Positions 1 through 9,498 of a DNA stretch of 64,000 nucleotides are shown here, one piece after another. The DNA lies in contig JBJCIZ010000744.1 of NCBI GenBank assembly GCA_051294375.1, forward strand, positions 858,262 through 922,261. The letters run 5' to 3'. The position numbers were made by a program, and so were the translations under genes. Positions within the stretch are counted from its first letter, which is position 1. Each line of letters begins with the position of its first letter. The notes beneath the pieces were generated by a model, which ran no database searches, was not told where the DNA came from, and saw nothing but the letters and a program-made list of their open reading frames with translations. The DNA comes from Paraspadella gotoi (lineage: Eukaryota > Chaetognatha).

Positions 1-85
1 CCCCAAAACCCATTCTCTTCTTTATCCCCTCTTCACCATTCACCGGTCTCCAGAAGTTAGCATTCCTTACTACGCACCACCCACG

Positions 86-174
86 ATGACGTCTGACTAC
101 ATCAAGCCTCCTCTCATTCACCTCCTCTTCATCCTCCTCCCAGGGGTATTCGGGGCCGCGTTCACAGATTCAAG
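86..174 (+). CDS. Possible first exon with signal peptide (partial gene)
   Basis: An ATG in acceptable Kozak context (A at -3) opens 29 codons followed by an AAG|GTTCAC donor-like end. The peptide has a short polar start, a hydrophobic core (residues about 9-22, Leu/Ile/Phe rich) and small residues at 23-25, the shape of a secretory signal peptide. The sequence is more GC-rich than its flanks, as are the confident exons in this window. No downstream plus-strand exon can be joined to it: the next GC-rich islands (1.9-3.6 kb) read as Kelch exons on the minus strand. It may be the first exon of a gene with a long first intron, or a chance ORF. Confidence 0.35.
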
Positions 175-1898
175 GTTCACCTTTTCTCTCTTTCTCCTAC
201 TAGTCTCTCCCCCTTTTCACCCTCATATTTCTTCGCCGTAATAGATTTTCCTGGACGTCAAATAATTTCCCCCGCATCTCAGACCATTACTTTCGTTGTG
301 GATTAGTTTATTATATTAATGAGGAAAAGCAAGCAAGATAGTTATTTTTTTATTTTATGCAACATAAATCTTCTATAGGTAGGAAAAAGATGCATTAACC
401 TCTGTTCCATGCGTATTTTGTCTCAATTTTTATTAGTATAAATACTATATAAACTATATATTTAAAACAATATTTATGAATATTTAATATTTTTAAATTA
501 TAACAATAATAAACGTTTAAAATTGCGCATGCGTCAGTTATTGTCAAATTGACCGTAAGACTAATTGGCATAATTTAGGCAGCCAGTTAAAAATCGGATC
601 GGATCTCTCATCTTGTTGAGACTGTTTAAAATTAAATAATTGTTAAATAAAGTATTACATATGTGTGATCACTTGTGTAAGACCGTTTTTGAAAATCTAA
701 TCCATCTTGATACACTACCAGAATCTGCTATAAGCAGATTCCGGCTAAAAAGAATTCTATTTTGTATAAATAATAAATTCATCATCTATTTTTAATTCGC
801 TGCCTCTTGTATTTTTGCCTGATCGCGGTATTCAATTTTAAATTAAAATTACGAAAGATATGATTTTTTTGGACATTTTTAGGCTATAAACATTTAATGT
901 ATCTATTAGATCCTTAACTTACTAAGTTTGAGTTTGTTAGGGATTTCCCTTCAATGGAAATAATTTAGTTTCACTTCTACAACAAATAATTGAAATTACA
1001 AAAGTAAAATTTATCTCAGTTTTTTCGAATCATGATTAATGACTAATCCTAGGACTACTGTCTATACAAATCAATGACTAAAGCGAGACTACTGTCTATA
1101 TGATAATGACTAATGTCTATCATATTCCTAACCTAAGAATAAAACGCGATGATTTATATAACAAGGAATAAGTAAACAAAACAAGATTCGAGTTACAAAA
1201 TAGTTATTTATTCCACAACCATATCAACAATTAGAGTTATTACGATGATAGTTTAATGATAATTTTCATTATACAGAATAAGAACTGTCACAAAAAAGGC
1301 TAAAGTGAACATCTTTTAGTCATAACAAATCAATTATTGCAAGTTGTTACTCTTTAGCTTTAACTAAGGCGCATAAACATTTTCATAAAACAACGAAATC
1401 AGAGTCACTAATAAAGATGAATGGTTTGTTCATATTCCTTAATTAAAAATTTAAGTCAACAAGTTCAATAAAATTAATTCATAAATACATCGGTTCTTAT
1501 CGAGTTTCTTGATTGTTGAAATGAGGTTAGAAGCAGATTTCATTTTGAGTTGACGAACACGAGTTCCACCGATTTTGTGGGGAAACTTTAAATGATAAAA
1601 GGAAAACTTTTATTAAAATTATAATCCGATATATTTAATATAATAATAATCGCGGCACAGAAACTAGCAATAAAAATCACTAGAAAAATGTTGTATTCAC
1701 CGTACAAATTTACATTATTAATTCTAATTTAACATGAAACATTGCTAAAAATTGACAATTTAACATTTATCAAAAAAGTTTATTCATCATTCGTAAACGT
1801 CGCTAATACTACTACATTTTTATCCAAAAAACAATTTTTTCAATTTAATACAAATGTCTTTTTTCGTTTAAACTAATTCGTTTTAATACTTTAAAAAT
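175..1898. other. AT-rich stretch, no gene seen
   Basis: Strongly AT-rich, with no ORF of note and no exon-like GC island on either strand. The only structure seen is a perfect 9-bp-stem hairpin at 721-741. Confidence 0.6.
721..741. repeat. Perfect 9-bp inverted repeat (hairpin), related to 4742-4762
   Basis: GAATCTGCT-ATA-AGCAGATTC is a perfect inverted repeat with a 3-nt loop. A closely related hairpin with GGATCTGCT arms and a TTC loop lies at 4742-4762 at the start of repeat unit A, so the arms covary at one position (A-T to G-C). This suggests a shared mobile-element end rather than chance. Confidence 0.5.
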
Positions 1899-3629
1899 AT
1901 TTAATTCGTCTTGCCTTTTTGTGGATCGAGTTTAGTCGGAGACTCGAATCTTGATGACGTGAGAGAGAGTCTCCCGATTCCTCGCTCTCCGCCAACGACG
2001 AAGACGCTCCACCCACGACGCGCCGCTCCGTGCTCCAGATCCTGGTTTCGCCTTCCTGCGCCGGAAGTTCGTCCCTTTGGCTCCACTCCTTCGTCCCAGG
2101 TCGAAGAGCCAAGTTCGCCCGTTACTTAATCAAGAGAATGCACGAAATAATATTAACTTCCAATATTTTAATACTTCAAGACAAACAAAAATACTAAACT
2201 TAAATTAAGCCGTTATACTGACGAATTTTTAATGAGATTAAAATTTAAAATATATGTCACGAGAAACCATTAAAAAAAATAAATAAAATAAATCTGTATT
2301 TATCTAATAAATAAAAATTAAAAAATATTTATGTACTCAAAGCATAGTATTTTCGATAATATATATATTTAGTAATACTACAAATGCTCCCGCCTCCTTT
2401 TCGCCAAAGTCAATACCTCCATAATCCTCTCCGCCGCCGACGAGAAAGAGTTGACGCTGACTGACGGCGGTCAGACTCCGCACCGAGCGAAGGCTTCGCC
2501 GCTGAGATGACGAGGATTTCCGTCCAAGAAGAAGACTTCATGTCGAAGCACCAAAGGTCGTCGAACAAACTCCTTTAAAGAATTGAATTTGGTTAAAACT
2601 TAAAAATATTCTGTCAAAACTATCAAACTCTAATTCAACTTAATATAACCTATTTAAACAAATATAGCTATTACTTAATGATAATCGCTAATAATTTTTT
2701 TAAAATAATTACAAAAAATATTTTTAAGATATAACCTAAAACATTTAAAAAACTGAAATTAACCTCGAATCCATTAAATCATCCCACCTGCATCCGCCCA
2801 AGACGTAAGCCTCGCCTTCACCGCCGCGCATCCCGCCTCCCTCTCGGCTGGTCTTGGTCCCTTCGTGTCGACTCCGCCCATCGCTTCGTCGACGGAGAGA
2901 AGCGGACGAGTTGGTTGGTGCGACCGTCGGAGTCTCTTTCGCGCTGTTCGACGCGCTTTGAGGTGCTGTCGACGCCGACGTTCGTCGCATGACCGCCGAA
3001 GAAGAAACAGTCTCCCCGTCTGTCCACGAGCACCTCAGCCTTCCACTCGGCGTCAGCCCTTTGCCAAGAGTCGCTTCCAACGTCGGGACAAACTATTTAA
3101 TATTTAAATTAATTTTAAACCTTAAGTGAAATTTTTTTAATCAGAACGTATTTAATTAAATTAGTTGAAAATACTTTTTAGGCTTTATTTTTTTAAATCT
3201 TGGTATAAAGGAAATTATTTAATTAAATTAAAAAATATCTGTTAAGTTTTACTTGATATTTTTGGTTTAAATCCTAAAATTAAATAAATCTTGATCGTAA
3301 TAAATCCTCACCTTTGATAAGAGTAGATCTCATTTCTTCTCTCTCCCACTCCCACCACCAAAGAAAAACAATAAACCGAGGACGACGAGTCCCGCCGCGC
3401 CCCACAGCCGGGCGGAACGTCGCCCTCGGTCTCATCTTTGGACCAATGGTTTGAGGGAGGATGGAGTCGCCACACTAATTCGGGGCGGAGGCGACCGTCT
3501 TCTCCCCTTGCTCGCTCCAAAGGACGGCAAGACGTGAATCTGATCATCGAGGTTCACCACGACGAGACCACTGGCGCCGGGAAATGAGGCCTCGGGATTC
3601 GAGGCGGAGGAATTGGGGATCAGAGTCAT
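1899..3629 (-). pseudogene. KLHDC1/2-like Kelch-repeat gene, frames interrupted
   Basis: Four exon-like GC islands on the minus strand read as successive Kelch blades. Exon a (about 3312-3629) starts at an ATG and contains GDVPP followed by a VY.FS..VGVGER segment and NEIYSY, like the first KLHDC2 blade. Exon b (about 2788-3092, AG acceptor, GCAG|GTGGG donor) has DCFFFGGH, FSPSTKRW and ends YVLGGC. Exon c (about 2382-2572) has DDLWCFDMKSSSWTEI and LFLVGGGEDYGG. Exon d (about 1899-2124) has TWLFDL, GTKEWSQ and SVFVVGGE. KLHDC1, KLHDC2 and KLHDC3 are six-bladed Kelch substrate receptors of cullin ubiquitin ligases that read C-terminal degrons; that role is family knowledge. In every exon the Kelch signature changes frame one to three times, so the copy is either a pseudogene or carries single-base assembly errors. 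Its ordered exon structure with splice sites argues against a processed copy. Confidence 0.6.
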
Positions 3630-4179
3630 GGGCAGAGGAGAAGGGACAGAGATAGAGACAGGGAGATCTAAAGGAGAAAAGAAATGAAAAGCAAACTATT
3701 AAACCTTAATTTAAAGGTTCATTGTTCAAATTGCACGTTTTGAGAAAATTAAATTTAATCAAATTAGTAACATTTTTTAAAAAGATGTAGAGAACGCATT
3801 AAAAATATTCAATATCGTTGACATTGATGAAAAAAATTTAAAAAATTTCTGTTTTTAAAAATTTTTTTTATTTTTTACGTTTAACCGTCGTTATGAAAAA
3901 AATTAATAAATGAGGAAGAAAGAGAAAAGGAGAAAATTTAAATCTGGATCGAACCTTAACGAGAGCACCTCTTTTCTTTATCGAGGAAAGTCGATTTTTC
4001 TGGCTTGAGTGTGTTAGTTGTTAAACATAAAAGTTTATATATGTAAAAAAACATTCATTACTTACTCATATTATTTACACGAATCGAAAACCCTGCAAAT
4101 TCTTCACTAGTATATCATAAGTAAATAGTTATTTGATTCTCACTTCATGCGAACTTTGGCAAAAATTCTTTCTATCTTT
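3630..4179. other. AT-rich spacer, no gene seen
   Basis: AT-rich sequence between the Kelch gene and repeat unit A. It would hold the promoter and 5' leader of the Kelch gene on the minus strand, but no specific element can be identified. Confidence 0.5.
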
Positions 4180-4741
4180 TCATCTTAAACTTAATCGATC
4201 AAACATGTTTTCAACAAAGAAAAGAAGAATCTGAGCCTCACTTATATAATTAAGCTTTATCTAAATTATAAGTTATACAGGGGTGGGACCCTATATTAGG
4301 GGTAGCCGCACTCAATGGGGTGAGTCAAAAATTTAGAGTGAGTACAAGCTCAAACAAAAATTTTTAAGTATACTTTCAATGGACAAAAAAATTCTTATAT
4401 GGCTCTATACCTTAGTAATTAATTTTTTAATATTTATTTAAAGATAGGAAAGGCCAAAATTTTTTTTTTAAACTTAAATTTTAAGACCAGATTCAGATAG
4501 CCCATAAAAAGTTGTCTACACAAAGGATAATTTTTTTAAAAATATTTTTATCATAAGTAGGTCAAAATTAAGAAAAACCGTCATCATCATTATCTTTTGA
4601 TGATTTTATTAGTTTTTTTAGAATTTTGCTAAGAAAACGAAAGAATTTTTAAAAGCTGTAATTATATTCCTTGTTTAACTTTTTATGCTCTATCAGAATC
4701 CATCAAAAAATTTTAAAATTTCCAAAAAAAATTTTTTAGTC

Positions 4742-4762
4742 GGATCTGCTTTCAGCAGATCC
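4742..4762. repeat. Perfect 9-bp hairpin at start of unit A
   Basis: GGATCTGCT-TTC-AGCAGATCC. It is the counterpart of the hairpin at 721-741. In unit C the equivalent place (about 30480-30530) is disturbed and the hairpin is lost. Confidence 0.5.
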
Positions 4763-4846
4763 CGACTCTATAATTCACTTTGTCGGGCATTCACTTATAT
4801 CATGTCAGAACATCGAATTATGATAAATTATGCCAAAAAAAACGAT

Positions 4847-4868
4847 GTCCGTCCGTCCGTCCGTCCGT
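4847..4868. repeat. CCGT/GTCC tetranucleotide microsatellite
   Basis: Five to six consecutive GTCC units, with a second GTCC cluster near 4945-4965. Both are conserved in unit C near 30605-30625 and 30700-30725. Confidence 0.8.
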
Positions 4869-4984
4869 TCTGGCTCGATAGCGAGGCCCTGTGATATTTT
4901 CCGTCATCCACCCTACTAAGCTCTTATAGTGGTCCGTTCCGTCGTCTGTCCGTCCGTCCGTCCCACCTCAGCAAAAAACTCCGA

Positions 4985-5260
4985 TTACTCGTGATTGGAT
5001 AGATGGATTGGAATGAAATTTTGTGTGTGGGTAGGGAAGTGGGTGATTGAGTTGGATATTAAGTTTCGATGGAATCGTCTGAGTGGAAAATGAGTTTAAA
5101 TGGAAAAAACAAAAAATAAATATTTCACTATTGAACACCAATTACTCATGAGTGGATTTGGCGATTGACTTGAAATTTTGTATTAGGTAGAAAAGTGTGT
5201 GATTAAACTGGAAATCATGTTTCGATGGAATCGTTTGAGGGGAAATGAGTTTAAATGAAA
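4985..5260 (+). repeat. Two tandem copies of a diverged ~150-bp repeat
   Basis: The segment with GTGATTGAGTTGGA..., TTTCGATGGAATCGT and AAATGAGTTTAAA occurs twice in tandem (about 5030-5110 and 5185-5260). Related copies lie at about 11505-11575, 15715-15780, 30800-30870, 30965-31030 and 37500-37565. No coding capacity. Confidence 0.7.
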
Positions 5261-5327
5261 AAAACAAAGAACCTGTTTCACTAATTGATTATGCTTTCTT
5301 GTTCTTTTATTTTAAATGCAATTACAG

Positions 5328-5531
5328 GTATGGTGGAATAAAATCCACCAACCGTCTCATCAGCGCCCATTGGTGCCGGAGGCAAGTCATTCACCTCCCA
5401 ACCCAAAGGTCCGGGGTTCTAGCCCGGTGTCGTCTAGCAGTTAAGAGGGACGGGCCTCTTAACCGCCTGTAAAACGGTTATACAGCCTGATCAGAAGCGC
5501 AGGGACTGCTTATATTGAACGGTTCTGTCAC
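5328..5531 (+). mobile_element. tRNA-derived SINE, family 1 (plus copy)
   Basis: About 204 bp. A pol III B-box-like GGTTCTAGCCC sits at 5415-5425 and an A-box-like TGGTGCCGGAGG about 45 nt upstream. The same element in reverse orientation lies at 9295-9498, on the far side of the HEPN-NACHT gene. Copies at 31103-31311 (+) and 35239-35447 (-) bracket the second gene copy. No poly-A tail or target-site duplication could be picked out. Confidence 0.7.
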
Positions 5532-6123
5532 CAAACACATAACAATAATAACTGTCTCTTCAACATAATAAAATACATATATAATTTTCTAGTTTTCTAT
5601 TTCTTCCTCACTTGTAATATCGTATTGATTTCACCTGTTGTTGTTTTCACTGGTGCCCTGATTTGATGACTGGCGACTTTTCCGTCAAATGAGGATATTC
5701 CTTCTTCTGTCAGCGCAAGAATCAGCAAATCTTCAGTGTTGATCAACACCGGCCAATTTTGAAAATTTTATGTCGGCCAATTGAGACGATTAGGATCCAG
5801 GATAGTGACTGTAGTTTTTCAAGATTAATTTAATTCCTTTGGGAATTTTACAATCTTTACAAAGTGTAATATCCATGTGAAGTCTGAGACAATCAAAGAG
5901 TGGAATCGGATTAATCGTTTGAGTGGAGATAAACGAGAGAGAATCTTCTATTAATGGAAAAATCTTCTGTCAATATATTTGCTATGATTTGAGAATATTC
6001 TGGAGACATGAGAGCAAACTGTATTAGTTCGCAAAATGATTTGGCCGAATCTCCAATCATTCATTTCTGTACCATGTCCTGTGATATGTCTTACCACGTT
6101 TCTTATCACAATGCGACTCTTTC

Positions 6124-6129
6124 TTTATT
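6124..6129 (-). terminator. Poly(A) signal AATAAA of the HEPN-NACHT gene
   Basis: A canonical AATAAA on the minus strand about 90 nt past the stop codon of the HEPN-NACHT ORF. This fits a short 3' UTR and supports the ORF being complete at its C-terminus. Confidence 0.5.
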
Positions 6130-6215
6130 CTCATTCTGTGTTGTCCGTAAAATAGCAACAGTGCAACGAAATGTAGAGAGAACAGAGTCAGTCAGTTTTG
6201 CTCGATGTTGGGGCT

Positions 6216-8576
6216 TTAATGGTCATGACAACGCGTCAAATAGTAACTTAATATCAACTCTCTAAGATTACGATGATAAAACTTGAAAACTGACAATGTC
6301 CTTATTACCTGCTCGTCAAGTATTTGCTCATAAGTACTAAGTCTAAGTACAGACTCAACTTCTTTATCAGTCAGCGATGTCTCTTTGAGAGAAGATTTCA
6401 AAGTTTCCTCTTCCAGATTTTTAAATCCATGAAGCGAATTCCCATTGCTGAGAAAAACTGCTCTGCCAAGTGCAGTCAATAGCTGATTATTATTTTGCCT
6501 TATCTCTTCAAGTAAGTTCATTCTGATTATTTTCTTTCTCTGTTCTTTGTACTGTTCCTCCGTTATGTACCCTAAACTCAGTCTGTTCTCAAATAATTTT
6601 AATTCTCCCGACTTCATTGCCATAGCAACCAGGGCAAATAGAATATCAAGTATAGTTTTGATTTGTAGACTCAATAATCCTGCATCAATCAAGGCACAAT
6701 AAGCGACAGTGTACAAGGGTATTTTAATCCATGAATAGAATGTATCACTTAACTCGCATTCATTTTTAATATGTAGTCTCTTTCTATCTGAATCTTTAGT
6801 GAAAGGAAACTTGTTAACTAATTCCTCAATTTTTTCCTGATTCAAGTCATTGATTCTGAACTCAATCTCTTCTTTGTCTCCTAATTTCAAAACTTCTTTG
6901 CCTTCAGGTCGAGTGAGAAAGATTAATGCGCTTTTTGAATAGAAAGACTGACTTTCTTCAATGAATCGCATTGCGCCAGTTTGATCTTTGCTTTCATCAA
7001 GACTGTCGATCAACCACAAAATCTTGTCTTGTTGCTGATTAATAATTTCCTGCAGGACAATCAACTCGTTTTGAAACTGAGATTGGAGGCCAGAGTATTG
7101 AAGTAGCATATTTTCGAACAAGGTCTTTTTACAATCAACATCTTTCATATCTATTCTAATTACAGCATAGTATTCTTGAAGGTATTTTTCGTTTGCCCAT
7201 TCAAACATCAGTTTTTTTGAGGATAAAGTCTTTCCTCTTCCTCCTCCTGCAGCGATAACGACTCTCTTTTGTTTGTCTTCAAGGACATTTGATTCAATCA
7301 TATCTAACATAGTATTAAAGTCTGTGAGTTGGTAAAGTTCATCATCATTTTCTGTTTCATTTTCTTGAGAGGATTCATAGTCGATATCTGGTTCATTCTC
7401 GTCACCTGAATCTTCAGTCTGTTCAGTGAGAGATGTTGGTAATTCTCGCTTTGATGAGTCAGAATCTGAAAATGAATCTTGACTCGAAACTGTTGGTAAA
7501 TTACTCATTGTACCAGATTGACCCACAGTTTTTAATTTGGGTTCAGTTTTAATTGTTTTTTTTGTTGTCTTTGTCTCTTTTGTTGTCCCTGTCTCTTTTG
7601 TTAACTTAAATGAAGGATAGATTGAAACTTCATCTATTTTCAGCTTAATTTCAGTTCCAGGAACAGTAAATGTGGCTAGCTGTTTTTTGATTAAAGCTTT
7701 AAATTCGGTCTTAAATCTCTCGGCTAATTTGTTATCCTCTTTTGCCAACTGATGAAAATCTTTAGTTTTCAGTTGACAGAATTTTGTTTTCCATTCTTTT
7801 GCTAATTCCTTCTGATTGGAAAACAAACCGTCAGTGATTTGATAAAGTCTAGCAAAAAAGTATTCAAACTCGTCTAGAGTTGCTGCAGTTTTAACGGAAT
7901 GAGCATGTTTATTTCTAAAATCAACTAATGCAGTAAACCCTCCTTTCTTCTTTGTGATAAGGTTGATCACGTGATCGATAAATGTTATATCCACAGAAGA
8001 AAACAACGGGATATTCTTGCCATTTATAGGCTCGGATGTTTGATCATCATAAAATCTACATTCACACACTTTTTCATAATTTTCAGAAACCCAGTCTTTC
8101 CATAAATCTCCATTCTCCCATTCTTTCTTTGTTTTTTCTTCCAGTTTGATTCTTAAATAAACCTGAGCCATCACTTGAGAAAAATTCATTGCTGAATCCA
8201 TACGAGTCCGACGAATTTGTGGTTCAGTGTATAATTCACGAGATTTGAGATCAGGGTTAACGTCTTTACAATCTTCGTGAATTCCACTGGTTGATTCCTC
8301 TGTTGGATAATTGGGAGAATGTTCTATGGGAGTCGCTTTTGGTGATTCTTGATCATCGGTGCGTAGTAAAGGTTGACCAGAAGTTGAATCAGAAACAGGT
8401 TTTTTCTTTTTCTTCTTTCTTTTTTTCTTTTTCTTTTTCCCTTCATTGTTCAAAGTTTCTTCAGACGCGGGAGCTGAAACTGAAGTCATTTTCTTTTGAG
8501 ATTCTGAAAAATCTTGAGCTGGAATTTCCAATGATGCTTCTGACGAAGGAACTGAAGCGTCGGCCGCTTCCGCCAT
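6216..8576 (-). CDS. HEPN-NACHT NLR-like protein (786 aa, intact)
   Basis: A single coding exon. The start is the ATG at 8576 (AAGATGG, strong Kozak), with a splice acceptor 51 nt upstream. Residues 47-59 form a lysine-rich basic run (possible nuclear signal). Residues about 128-255 form a helical domain with DITFIDHVINLI and RNKHAH (R221...H226), the R-x4-H motif of HEPN ribonuclease-type domains, here resembling the DZIP3-like HEPN group. A charged linker (260-430) leads to a NACHT ATPase: Walker A GGGRGKT (444-450), Walker B ILWLIDSLDE (519-528) and LTRPEG (554-559). The last residues, FKFYHRNLRELILSYYL, match the NLR winged-helix end FxHxxxxEFLAAxYL. No LRR or WD repeats follow. Family knowledge: NACHT proteins oligomerise on sensing danger and HEPN domains often cleave RNA. 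A cytosolic immune sensor/effector is an inference. The repeat-rich setting and a second copy at 32-34.5 kb fit an expanding NLR family. Confidence 0.85.
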   Translation of the reverse strand: MAEAADASVPSSEASLEIPAQDFSESQKKMTSVSAPASEETLNNEGKKKKKKRKKKKKKPVSDSTSGQPLLRTDDQESPKATPIEHSPNYPTEESTSGIHEDCKDVNPDLKSRELYTEPQIRRTRMDSAMNFSQVMAQVYLRIKLEEKTKKEWENGDLWKDWVSENYEKVCECRFYDDQTSEPINGKNIPLFSSVDITFIDHVINLITKKKGGFTALVDFRNKHAHSVKTAATLDEFEYFFARLYQITDGLFSNQKELAKEWKTKFCQLKTKDFHQLAKEDNKLAERFKTEFKALIKKQLATFTVPGTEIKLKIDEVSIYPSFKLTKETGTTKETKTTKKTIKTEPKLKTVGQSGTMSNLPTVSSQDSFSDSDSSKRELPTSLTEQTEDSGDENEPDIDYESSQENETENDDELYQLTDFNTMLDMIESNVLEDKQKRVVIAAGGGRGKTLSSKKLMFEWANEKYLQEYYAVIRIDMKDVDCKKTLFENMLLQYSGLQSQFQNELIVLQEIINQQQDKILWLIDSLDESKDQTGAMRFIEESQSFYSKSALIFLTRPEGKEVLKLGDKEEIEFRINDLNQEKIEELVNKFPFTKDSDRKRLHIKNECELSDTFYSWIKIPLYTVAYCALIDAGLLSLQIKTILDILFALVAMAMKSGELKLFENRLSLGYITEEQYKEQRKKIIRMNLLEEIRQNNNQLLTALGRAVFLSNGNSLHGFKNLEEETLKSSLKETSLTDKEVESVLRLSTYEQILDEQVIRTLSVFKFYHRNLRELILSYYLTRCHDH

Positions 8577-8627
8577 CTTAGTTGAATTGAGAGAAGTCAA
8601 TGAGTTTGAAGAAAGGCATCGATCGTT

Positions 8628-8708
8628 CTAGGAAAGGAAAAGAAGGCTATAATAATTAGTAAAATAAATTTAAATTTAAATCAATTTAAACCTAAAAGTG
8701 TGTCTTAC
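8628..8708 (-). other. 5' UTR intron of HEPN-NACHT gene
   Basis: On the minus strand, AAATAG|GTAAGACAC is a strong donor (exon ends at 8709) and a pyrimidine-rich tract ending CCTAG|AACG is an acceptor (exon resumes at 8627). This gives an 81-nt intron just upstream of the start codon. It is conserved in unit C (about 34570-34650). The gene therefore has at least one non-coding leader exon upstream of 8709. Confidence 0.7.
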
Positions 8709-9041
8709 CTATTTAGTACAAATTCATTAATGAAGAAATAGTTTGAGGCCAAAGAAAACCGAATGGATCTGCAAATAAATGGTGAAGTTATTCTCCTAAT
8801 GTTGTTTAAATCTAGTTAATTAAGTTAATTAAGTTGGTGTTTACATAACTAATGAGTACATCATAATTTAATACTCGCTAATGTCCAGGGTTATATATTT
8901 TATATATTTTCTCTCTCTCTCTGAACTCTGGGATAATAAATGTTCAATTATTTATCCTCAATTAAACGACTTTTTGCGGGGATATAAATGTAACTGCTGA
9001 AGATACAGTGATTATTATTATGAAATTGGTACAACCAATAT

Positions 9042-9207
9042 AAAAATTATCCATTCATTTAATAAATAAGCTATCTTGCCCCTGACTTTGGACAGGCTTT
9101 GGTGGTTTAAGGCCTCCATCACTCTTACAAGATAATGACATAGCAGGTCCCTGCAAGCTTTCAATCAAGACTCTCTCACAGTCTCGTTTATTCACTCCCA
9201 GAGTACC
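9042..9207 (-). mobile_element. SINE-like element R, unit A copy
   Basis: About 166 bp, the same element as at 27719-27880 where it is flanked by perfect direct repeats. The direct repeat is present only on the left side here (about 9019-9041); the right flank runs into different sequence, consistent with a deletion after insertion. Other copies: 24690-24877 (opposite orientation), 34987-35152, 40057-40217. Confidence 0.7.
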
Positions 9208-9294
9208 TGGCTTCCCTATCAATGAAGTGGTATAATATTCAAAGAATGTTTCAATTGTATGAAAAGACCACTCCCTTAAGTATTATGTGTTAAT

Positions 9295-9498
9295 GACAGA
9301 AACGTTCAATGTAAGCAGTCCCTGAGATTCGGATCAGGATGTAACACCATGTTACAGGGGGGTTAAGCGCCCCATCCCTCTTAACTGCTTGGCGACCACC
9401 GAGCGAGAACCCTGGACCTTTGGGTTGGGAGGCGAATGACTTGCCTCCGGCACCAATGGGCGCTGATGAACGGTTGGTGAATTTTAGTCCACCATACC
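9295..9498 (-). mobile_element. tRNA-derived SINE, family 1 (inverted copy)
   Basis: Reverse complement of 5328-5531, with the same B-box region (GGTTCTCGCTC here) and 3' part. With the plus copy it forms a 3.8-kb-spaced inverted repeat around the HEPN-NACHT gene. The break between unit A and unit B falls inside another copy of this element (13674-13711). Confidence 0.75.

Noticed and set aside
4847-4970. CCGT-rich repeats as a CRISPR-like or telomeric array
   Set aside because: Simple tetranucleotide microsatellite without spacers; no telomere motif.
6008-6265. Plus-strand ORF of 85 codons overlapping the end of the HEPN-NACHT gene
   Set aside because: Shadow of the opposite strand and 3' UTR with no motif.
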